DNA from: Caccocola sp964450835
GTDB lineage: Bacteria > Synergistota > Synergistia > Synergistales > Synergistaceae
DNA length: 11,915 bases
Assembly (NCBI GenBank): GCA_964450835.1
Contig: CAYVEQ010000048.1
Span: forward strand, 1-11,915
Direction of reading: 5' to 3'
In this document: positions 1 through 5,031 of the stretch, in pieces
Numbering within the stretch: position 1 is the first letter of the stretch
How the letters are laid out: each line of letters begins with the position of its first letter
Translations under genes and position numbers: made by a program
The notes under the pieces: model-generated
Told to the model about the DNA's origin: nothing
The model's database searches: none
Seen by the model: only the letters and a program-made list of their open reading frames with translations

Positions 1-88
1 CCCCCGCCTTTACAACAGACAATCATAACATAACTCGCCGTACAATATAACCCGCAGACACCGAAAGAACGCGGGAGCAAGGCGACAG

Positions 89-132
89 CCGGCGGTTCAG
101 CCGTCCGGATACCGCCGGGCACACCTGTTTTT
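89..132 (+). terminator. Hairpin followed by T5, possible terminator or attenuator
   Basis: CCGGCGGT (89-96) pairs perfectly with ACCGCCGG (111-118) across a 14-base loop. A run of five T follows at 128-132, nine bases after the stem, which is farther than in a typical intrinsic terminator. It may terminate a + strand gene left of the window. The right arm could also pair with GGCGGT at 169-174, so an attenuator-like switch is a second possibility. Confidence 0.35.
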
Positions 133-194
133 GCGAAACGTTGCGGATAAGGCGCACGGGAACTGCCGGGCGGTCTTAGAGCAGGGCCTAACAG

Positions 195-217
195 GATGTT
201 TGACTGTGATGTTTGAC
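195..217. repeat. Short tandem direct repeat GATGTTTGAC
   Basis: The decamer GATGTTTGAC occurs at 195-204 and again at 208-217, a 13-base period with only three bases between copies. It lies about 85 bases upstream of the candidate -10 box of the alcohol dehydrogenase gene. It could be a paired regulator-binding site or a chance duplication. No regulator can be named from the sequence. Confidence 0.45.
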
Positions 218-299
218 CGCGATCTGATTCGCTGAGGCGCGCTGCAAGCAAAAGGAAAACTTAACTGAAGGAATTTACATACTTTCGGGGGAGTTGACT

Positions 300-305
300 T
301 ATAAT
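300..305 (+). promoter_or_regulatory. Candidate -10 box upstream of alcohol dehydrogenase
   Basis: A perfect TATAAT lies 58 bases upstream of the preferred start codon. The -35 partner is poor: TTTACA at 274-279 resembles a -35 hexamer but would leave a 20-base spacer, and the hexamer at the ideal 17-base distance does not match. Either an activator helps here or the box is coincidental in a locally AT-rich stretch. Confidence 0.35.
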
Positions 306-362
306 ATTACGAGGCCGCAGTGAAAAAATACGGAAAACGGCGGAAAAGAGAGGATGCATACC

Positions 363-1535
363 ATGGATAAATTCTTATATTATGTACCGACGATGGCGCT
401 TTTCGGAGCGGGCCAGCTTAATAACCTGCACAGGCAGCAGCTGCCGGGACATAAGGCGATGCTTGTCATTTCCAACGGAAAATCTACACGCGAGAACGGT
501 TACCTTGCGCGCACAGAGGAGCAGCTTGCGAAGTCCGGCACCGAATATTTTATTTTCGACCGGATAGAGGCCAATCCGCTCAAATCCACCGTTATGCGCG
601 GCGGTGCTTTCGCGAGGGAGCACGGGTGTGATTTTATAGTGGCGCTGGGCGGCGGGAGCTGCATGGACGCCGCCAAGGCCATCGCGGTGGTCGCGACCAA
701 CGACGGGGATCTCTGGGATTACATACAGAGCGGCAAAGGCGGCAGAAAACCGATAGCAAACAGGCCTCTGCCCATCGTTGCCATAACCACCACGGCAGGT
801 ACCGGCTCGGAGACCGACTGCGGCGGCGTCATCACTAACCCGGAGACACATGAGAAAACGGGCATCGTCAACCCCGCGCTCTTTCCCGTGATCGCCATAG
901 TTGACCCGGAGCTGATGTGCAGCGTACCGCCGAGATTCACGGCGTACCAGGGGTTTGACGCGCTCTTTCACAGCACCGAAGGCTATATCTCAAACAAGGC
1001 CAGCCTTATGAGCGACATGGTGGCCATTACCGCGATAGAGAACGTGTCGCGCAATCTGGCGGCGACAGTGCGCGACGGCAAGAATCTTGACGCGCGCACC
1101 AAAGTCGCATTCGGCAACTACCTTTCCGGCATACAGATGTGCGTCGGCTCGTGCACGAGCGAACATTCGCTGGAGCACGCGATGAGCGCCTACCATCAGG
1201 AACTGCCGCACGGCGCCGGACTTATAATGATAAGCCTCGCCTATTATGAAGCGCTCATTAAAAAAGGCGTCTCGCCGGACCGCTTCGTGCGCATGGCGAA
1301 GGCCATGGGGAAGGAAGACGCGAATAAGCCCGAGGATTTCCTCGCCGCCTTATCGGAACTTCAGAACGACTGCGGCGTCGCGGATCTTAAAATGTCAGAT
1401 TACGGCATAACGCCGGACGAATTTGAGAAAATGGTGCTAAACGCAAAAGATTCCATGGGCTGGCTCTTCACAAACGACCCTGTTGAACTCTCTGTCGAGG
1501 ACTGCCTGGAGATATACAGAACATCCTATAAATAA
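363..1535 (+). CDS. Iron-containing (group III) alcohol dehydrogenase
   Basis: NAD(P)H-dependent dehydrogenase of the Fe-ADH superfamily (lactaldehyde/1,2-propanediol and butanol dehydrogenase type), interconverting a small aldehyde and its alcohol in the cytoplasm. Numbering from the upstream ATG at 354, the cofactor-binding GGGS motif is at 99-102 and the family motif TTAGTGSE at 146-153. The metal site is intact: D202 and H206 in GFDALFH, then H271 and H286 (LPHGAG); H275 could be the third ligand in place of H271. The length is normal for the family. I prefer the ATG at 363, because AGAGAGG (347-353) sits 9 bases before it but directly abuts the ATG at 354; this gives 390 residues. An MBL-fold hydrolase gene follows 92 bases downstream and may be co-transcribed. 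The substrate cannot be read from the sequence. Family assignment is firm. Confidence 0.93.
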   Translation: MDKFLYYVPTMALFGAGQLNNLHRQQLPGHKAMLVISNGKSTRENGYLARTEEQLAKSGTEYFIFDRIEANPLKSTVMRGGAFAREHGCDFIVALGGGSCMDAAKAIAVVATNDGDLWDYIQSGKGGRKPIANRPLPIVAITTTAGTGSETDCGGVITNPETHEKTGIVNPALFPVIAIVDPELMCSVPPRFTAYQGFDALFHSTEGYISNKASLMSDMVAITAIENVSRNLAATVRDGKNLDARTKVAFGNYLSGIQMCVGSCTSEHSLEHAMSAYHQELPHGAGLIMISLAYYEALIKKGVSPDRFVRMAKAMGKEDANKPEDFLAALSELQNDCGVADLKMSDYGITPDEFEKMVLNAKDSMGWLFTNDPVELSVEDCLEIYRTSYK

Positions 1536-1552
1536 GGGGATTCCGTTCCCAC

Positions 1553-1577
1553 GCAGGCGCGGATATTCCGCGCCTGC
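1553..1577. other. Perfect 11-bp inverted repeat between the dehydrogenase and hydrolase genes
   Basis: GCAGGCGCGGA (1553-1563) and TCCGCGCCTGC (1567-1577) form an uninterrupted, very G+C-rich 11-bp stem with a three-base TAT loop, 17 bases after the dehydrogenase stop codon. No T run follows on either strand, so it is not a standard intrinsic terminator. It could be an RNA 3'-end stabiliser, an RNase processing site or partial terminator, or a DNA palindrome bound by a protein. Confidence 0.6.
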
Positions 1578-1627
1578 CCGCTCATAAAAAAGACAAAAGG
1601 CCGCTGAAAGAACGGAGGAACGGAGAA

Positions 1628-2509
1628 ATGTACGAACTCATTCAGGCGGGTGAAAAAAGCTGGTACATAAAAAGCCCGGCCAACGTCGGTGTTTACAGAA
1701 TGAACGACACGGAGGTATGTCTGATTGACTCAGGCAGCGACAAGGACGCGGCACGTAAAATCTTAAAAGCCCTCACGGAACGTGGCTGGCGAGTGAACTG
1801 CATAATCAACACGCACTCAAACGCCGACCACACTGGAGGCAATCGGTTCATTCAAAGCAAGACGGGCTGCCGCGTGATGTCGACAGATGTGGAAAGCGCG
1901 GTGGCACGCCACCCGTGGCTTGAAAGCTCACTGATCTACGGCGGCTTCCCCTATGCCAAGCTCCGCAATAAATTCCTTATGGCGCAGCCAACGGAGAAAA
2001 CCTGCCAGCTGTCGGAAAATCTCCCAGACGGGTTAACGGTTATAAAACTTCCTGGACACTTCCTCGACATGATCGGTCTTATGACAGACGACGGAGTCTG
2101 CTTTGCCGCCGACGCGCTATTCAGTCGCGAAACAATCGAAAAATATCACGTCATATTCATCTACGACGTCGCGAAATTCATTGAAACTCTTGATATGCTG
2201 GGAACTCTTGAGGCGAGACTCTTCATCCCCTCCCACTGTGACGCATCGCCCGACATAAAAGAACTAATCGCTCTCAACCGTGCTAAAGTTCTTGAAATCG
2301 AATCGCTCCTCTTAGAACTCTGCCGCGAACCTGCGACGTTTGAAAAAATCCTGAAAGAACTCTTCGACCGCTACTCTCTCACGATGGACGACGGACAATA
2401 CATCCTCGTGGGAAGCACAGTAAAGTCCTATCTCTCTTATCTTTACGACAGGGGTAAAGTACGAATCGAATTTATAGGCAACGAAATGTTGTGGGGCGCG
2501 GCATCTTAA
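1628..2509 (+). CDS. MBL-fold metallo-hydrolase with HxNxDH motif
   Basis: A 293-residue cytoplasmic protein of the metallo-beta-lactamase fold. The metal motif runs H63-S-N65-A-D67-H68, where the canonical glyoxalase-II-type motif has His at position 65. The remaining expected ligands are present: H144 in LPGH, D162 in AADALFS and H203 in IPSHCD. The C-terminal 80 residues (about 215-293) look helical and may form a small winged-helix-like or capping domain, which is inference. GGAGG at 1614-1618 lies 9 bases before the ATG, so the start is well supported. There is no signal peptide. It lies behind the alcohol dehydrogenase gene and is probably in its transcript. Members of this fold hydrolyse thioesters, phosphodiesters, lactones and other substrates, so the substrate here is unknown. 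The fold is sure; the activity is not. Confidence 0.88.
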   Translation: MYELIQAGEKSWYIKSPANVGVYRMNDTEVCLIDSGSDKDAARKILKALTERGWRVNCIINTHSNADHTGGNRFIQSKTGCRVMSTDVESAVARHPWLESSLIYGGFPYAKLRNKFLMAQPTEKTCQLSENLPDGLTVIKLPGHFLDMIGLMTDDGVCFAADALFSRETIEKYHVIFIYDVAKFIETLDMLGTLEARLFIPSHCDASPDIKELIALNRAKVLEIESLLLELCREPATFEKILKELFDRYSLTMDDGQYILVGSTVKSYLSYLYDRGKVRIEFIGNEMLWGAAS

Positions 2510-2570
2510 AGGCAAGACAGACAGAATGATTTCCCCCTCGTGTGCAGACGCTCCCTCTGAAATAAGGAGG

Positions 2571-2591
2571 ATATCCGATGTCACCGGATAT
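2571..2591. other. Inverted repeat placing a start codon in its loop
   Basis: ATATCCG (2571-2577) and CGGATAT (2585-2591) can form a 7-bp stem. The loop ATGTCAC holds the ATG at 2578, and the AAGGAGG ribosome binding site lies immediately before the stem. If the small frame is real, this hairpin could modulate its translation. It could equally be a DNA operator or chance. Confidence 0.4.
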
Positions 2592-2778
2592 GACAAGATT
2601 GGAGCCCCGGCGCTTCAGCGTCCGAATGGCGCATTTGCCCTCTTCACGCATTTGCACCGGCCTTTCTTGCATTCCGACGGAGATGTGGCAGGGCAATAAT
2701 TGTCCGCAGCGACGGCAGTGTTTGATAGATGTGCGTATCTGCATTTATTCTGACGCAGAGACGTGCGGGCTCACTTAA
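2578..2778 (+). CDS. Small hypothetical ORF, 66 aa, strong RBS, doubtful
   Basis: The only support is translational. AAGGAGG at 2564-2570 stands 7 bases before an ATG, as good a ribosome binding site as any in the window, and the frame stays open for 66 codons. The product has six cysteines, many arginines and no recognisable domain, signal peptide or membrane segment. Codon choice looks unlike that of the neighbouring genes. It could be a small protein, a remnant in which only the 5' end of a former gene survives, or a frame open by chance. No function is proposed. Confidence 0.25.
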   Translation: MSPDMTRLEPRRFSVRMAHLPSSRICTGLSCIPTEMWQGNNCPQRRQCLIDVRICIYSDAETCGLT

Positions 2779-2815
2779 ACGCTCGAAACAGGATAACGGC
2801 GAGCTTTCGCGGGGT

Positions 2816-2845
2816 TTGACACTTTCCCCGTGTTAGATTTTGTAT
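2816..2845 (+). promoter_or_regulatory. Candidate sigma-70-type promoter in the gap before the carrier gene
   Basis: TTGACA at 2816-2821 is a perfect -35 hexamer. Eighteen bases downstream lies TTGTAT (2840-2845), a moderate -10 match; TTTGTA at a 17-base spacing is an alternative. If used, it would give the carrier mRNA a leader of roughly 240 bases containing the palindrome cluster at 2941-2961. Confidence 0.4.
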
Positions 2846-2940
2846 TGCGTTCGCAAAGGTCGCGGCGCCGAGAGTTTTTTAAGGAGAACCGCCTCCAGTT
2901 GCGGAATGCTCGAAAAACCGCGAGTCGTGCATGACACGTA

Positions 2941-2961
2941 GGCACAGTGCCAAGGCATGCC
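2941..2961. promoter_or_regulatory. Cluster of overlapping short palindromes, possible operator
   Basis: GGCACAGTGCC (2941-2951) is a perfect interrupted palindrome. It overlaps TGCCAAGGCA (2948-2957), an inverted TGCC/GGCA pair, which overlaps GGCATGCC (2954-2961). Repeated GGCA/TGCC half-sites about 80 bases upstream of the carrier's best -10 box could be a regulator-binding site. Nothing in the sequence identifies the regulator. Confidence 0.35.
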
Positions 2962-3038
2962 AGTTGCCCGATTATATCTGGATGACTGGGAATGTCGGCA
3001 AGCTTCCGGTCATGCTCCGCCGTGCGGCATAGATATTG

Positions 3039-3044
3039 TATAAT
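3039..3044 (+). promoter_or_regulatory. Candidate -10 box of the carrier gene
   Basis: A perfect TATAAT lies 49 bases before the carrier's start codon, in a locally AT-rich stretch. No good -35 hexamer is present at 16-18 bases (the 17-base position reads TCCGCC). Use of this site would therefore need an activator, or it is fortuitous. The upstream palindromes would be suitably placed for such an activator. Confidence 0.4.
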
Positions 3045-3093
3045 ACATTAACAAGCTAGAAAGAAAAAATCAATGCAAGGAGGAGTATTCCTA

Positions 3094-4509
3094 ATGAGCA
3101 AAGCAGAACTTCCAGAAGACAGGCTGAGCAAAGGCATTAAGGTCCCGCACGTGTGGACTATTATTTTGTTCTGCCTTATCTTTGCGGGAATAATGACTTA
3201 CATCGTTCCCGCCGGAGTGTACGACAGAGTGGAGGTTGTCGGCAGGCAGGTAATCGATCCGGCTTCCTTCCACTACGTGGAACAGACACCGGTAACGCCT
3301 TTCAGCTGGTTCGTATGCATCATAGACGGACTGACAGCTTCCATGGCAATCATGTCGATGATCTGGTTCACCATCGCCGCCACTGACGTTTACACAGAAA
3401 GCGGCACACTCCACAAGATGGTTGGGTGGATAATCAAGGTCTGCAAAGGAAACTATCTCTTGATAATGGGTGCCCTTATGGCATTCTTTGCTGTTCGCGG
3501 CGCCATGGGCGCTTTCGAGCTGCACATACCGTTCGTGCCAATGACGGTTGCACTTTCGCTTGCATGCGGTTGCGATGTAATGACGGGCTTGGCAATAGCA
3601 ATGATACCGACATTCGCTGCATTCGCATACGGCCCGATCAACGTGTACACTATAGCGGTAGCCCAGGGGATAGCAGGGCTTCCGGTATATTCTGCCATGG
3701 GATTCCGCGTCGTTGTGTGGCTGGTGATGATGGTGGTCACGTTCTGGTATGTGCTTCGCTATGCGTCCAAGGTGCATTCCGACCATTCCGTCAGTATTTC
3801 AGGCTTCACAAACCCATCTGCGGCTGAATTTGACCTAATCGCCCTTCAAAAAGAAAAAATGACCGGCCGCCAGAAACTGTTAACCCTAATGCTTCTCGTT
3901 ACAATAGCGTTGCAGATGGCGGGACCGATGCTTTGGAAATGGAATTTTGCCGAGATAGGCGCCCTTTGGCTCATCTCCGGGATAATAGCCGGCGTTGTCG
4001 CCGGATTCGACAATGAGAAGATATGTGAAATAATGGGCAGGGCCTGCTCAAGCATATTCGTTGGAGTCATATGCATTGGTCTCGCCCGCTCGGTATCCGT
4101 GGTGCTGACAAAGGGCAACATACTGGACAGCGTCATTTACGGGCTGTCCATACCGCTGAAACAGATTCCTTCTTCTCTGTCTGCCATCGGCATGCTGGTC
4201 ATACAGTCCATAATCAATTTCTTTATCCCCTCAGGTTCCGGTCAGGCGGCCGTTACGATGCCTATTATGGCTCCCTTGGCCGATGTCGTCGGGTTGACAC
4301 GGCAGACTGCGGTCATGGCATTCCAGCTCGGCGACGGCCTCACCAACATGATAATACCGACGATGGGCGCGTTGGTAGTTTACATCGGCGTCGCCAAAAT
4401 CCCGTTTTCAACCTATTTCAAGTGGGTACTGCCGCTTTATGCAATGCTTATGGGCATCGGAGCCATTGGGCTCCTCATTGCCACGTTCACGAACCTCGGC
4501 CCGTTCTAA
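3094..4509 (+). CDS. YfcC/DcuC-family membrane carrier
   Basis: A 471-residue polytopic inner-membrane protein of the C4-dicarboxylate anaerobic carrier family, YfcC branch. Members move C4-dicarboxylates, short-chain carboxylates or basic amino acids; the substrate here is not determinable. Hydrophobic segments lie at about 20-40, 80-98, 122-140, 145-180, 203-222, 262-280, 288-304, 318-335, 365-380, 385-400, 420-435 and 443-466. A large soluble loop (about 41-70) follows the first. The signature IPSGSGQAAVTMPIMAPLAD (378-397), then FQLGDGLTNMIIPT (410-423), is typical of the family's C-terminal half. I chose the ATG at 3094, since AAGGAGG (3077-3083) precedes it by 10 bases, whereas the in-frame ATG at 3073 has no ribosome binding site and overlaps nothing useful. 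The gene is flanked by a long 5' gap and a strong terminator, so it is probably monocistronic. Confidence 0.88.
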   Translation: MSKAELPEDRLSKGIKVPHVWTIILFCLIFAGIMTYIVPAGVYDRVEVVGRQVIDPASFHYVEQTPVTPFSWFVCIIDGLTASMAIMSMIWFTIAATDVYTESGTLHKMVGWIIKVCKGNYLLIMGALMAFFAVRGAMGAFELHIPFVPMTVALSLACGCDVMTGLAIAMIPTFAAFAYGPINVYTIAVAQGIAGLPVYSAMGFRVVVWLVMMVVTFWYVLRYASKVHSDHSVSISGFTNPSAAEFDLIALQKEKMTGRQKLLTLMLLVTIALQMAGPMLWKWNFAEIGALWLISGIIAGVVAGFDNEKICEIMGRACSSIFVGVICIGLARSVSVVLTKGNILDSVIYGLSIPLKQIPSSLSAIGMLVIQSIINFFIPSGSGQAAVTMPIMAPLADVVGLTRQTAVMAFQLGDGLTNMIIPTMGALVVYIGVAKIPFSTYFKWVLPLYAMLMGIGAIGLLIATFTNLGPF

Positions 4510-4557
4510 GCGTGACGACTAAACGAAGTGCCGGTATAAAAACAACCTGTTAATGCC

Positions 4558-4608
4558 AGCGGGGAGGAACGACCACAAAACCAAAGCGTTTCCTCCCCGC
4601 TCAGTTTT
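4558..4608 (+). terminator. Rho-independent terminator of the carrier gene
   Basis: AGCGGGGAGGAA (4558-4569) pairs perfectly with TTCCTCCCCGCT (4590-4601), a 12-bp stem with a 20-base loop. Four T follow at 4605-4608. It lies 48 bases after the carrier stop codon and is the natural end of that transcript. Confidence 0.75.
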
Positions 4609-4614
4609 GGCGTG

Positions 4615-4644
4615 TCTGCCGGCCGCATAATCGAGTCCGGCAGA
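4615..4644. other. Perfect 8-bp inverted repeat after the carrier terminator
   Basis: TCTGCCGG (4615-4622) pairs with CCGGCAGA (4637-4644) across 14 bases. The following ATTTGTT is only weakly T-rich. It may be a back-up terminator or part of a structured RNA between the first and second terminators. Confidence 0.45.
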
Positions 4645-4681
4645 ATTTGTTCGCCGATGCAAAAATAAAGCAATATACGGA

Positions 4682-4716
4682 ACGGGGCGCCGGAATGTCG
4701 TCTGCCCCGTGTTTTT
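4682..4716 (+). terminator. Second rightward terminator-like hairpin
   Basis: ACGGGGC (4682-4688) pairs with GCCCCGT (4704-4710) across 15 bases, and T5 follows at 4712-4716. The form is standard, but it stands about 75 bases beyond the first terminator, with no gene between them. It could catch read-through or end a short unrecognised transcript. Confidence 0.6.
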
Positions 4717-4949
4717 CCTCACGCCGTTTTTCAGCGCGGCCGGCGTCAGACATATAAGATTTTCAAAGATTAAACGAGGTTGCCCGCCGTGCCGCTTTAT
4801 TTTTTCCCCGCGCCGCGATAAAGCTCTACAAAAGGATGCCGGGTTGTAAAAACCAGTCGGCCGCAGTTTCACTCAGCCGCGGCTCAAACAGATGCCGTCT
4901 CTTTTGCCCCCGATAACTCAGGCACGGTTAAGGTCAGCTGCTCAACACC

Positions 4950-4984
4950 GGCCATGCGGAAGAGCCGCGGCCTTTTTCTTTTCG
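4950..4984 (+). terminator. Third rightward terminator-like hairpin next to phoR
   Basis: GGCC (4950-4953) pairs with GGCC (4969-4972), and GCGG (4956-4959) with CCGC (4965-4968), around an AAGAG loop with a two-base AT bulge. TTTTTCTTTT follows from 4973. It reads rightward into the 3' end of the opposing phoR gene and could block carrier-side transcription from running antisense into the phosphate operon. Confidence 0.55.
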
Positions 4985-5031
4985 GCGCCTTATCCGGACA
5001 CGGCAGCGGCATAACGGCTTTGCTTGTTTTT

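Larger units (their letters stand above)
1..362. other. Gene-free left flank / leader of the alcohol dehydrogenase gene
   Basis: No reading frame of useful length with a ribosome binding site is visible here on either strand. The stretch holds a strong hairpin (89-118), a second arm able to compete for it (169-174), a short tandem repeat (195-217) and a TATAAT box (300-305), each listed separately. It probably combines the end of an upstream transcription unit with the regulatory region of the alcohol dehydrogenase gene. The upstream gene itself is outside the window. Confidence 0.6.
2510..3093. other. Long intergenic gap without a confident gene
   Basis: About 580 bases separate the hydrolase gene from the carrier gene, unusually much for this otherwise tight window. 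It contains a small reading frame with a strong ribosome binding site (2578-2778). An overlapping 57-codon frame at 2526-2699 lacks one; its product looks somewhat more protein-like, including GAPALQRPNGAFALF. The gap also holds a direct repeat of CGCATTTGC (2630-2638 and 2647-2655), two candidate promoters and a palindrome cluster. Neither frame is recognisable. It may be a decayed gene followed by the regulatory region of the carrier gene. Confidence 0.5.
4510..5031. other. Convergent intergenic spacer rich in hairpins
   Basis: This spacer of about 520 bases lies between the carrier (+) and phoR (-). It has no credible gene. It holds three hairpin-plus-T-run structures reading rightward and one hairpin with a weak T tract (all listed separately), plus ACGCCG/CGGCGT arms at 4721-4726 and 4741-4746. 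On the - strand, where the phosphate operon should end, I found no convincing hairpin plus T run. The nearest candidate is a weak 5-bp stem before T5 around 4847-4880. One terminator would suffice for the carrier, so a short RNA gene within the spacer is possible. Confidence 0.5.

Noticed and set aside
354..362. Upstream ATG of the alcohol dehydrogenase gene
   Set aside because: The AGAGAGG site abuts this ATG with no spacing, but is ideally spaced for the ATG at 363.
2941..2962. Possible sigma-54 promoter (GG/GC dinucleotides)
   Set aside because: The required GG-N10-GC spacing is not met on either strand here.
3073..3093. Upstream ATG of the carrier gene
   Set aside because: The AAGGAGG site lies after this codon and serves the ATG at 3094.
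3091..3786. 231-codon open frame on the - strand opposite the carrier gene
   Set aside because: It is antisense to a clear polytopic membrane protein; its His/Cys/Tyr-rich composition is typical of the reverse complement of such a gene.
4519..4872. 117-codon open frame on the - strand in the convergent spacer
   Set aside because: It runs through several strong hairpins, has no ribosome binding site and its product is unrecognisable.
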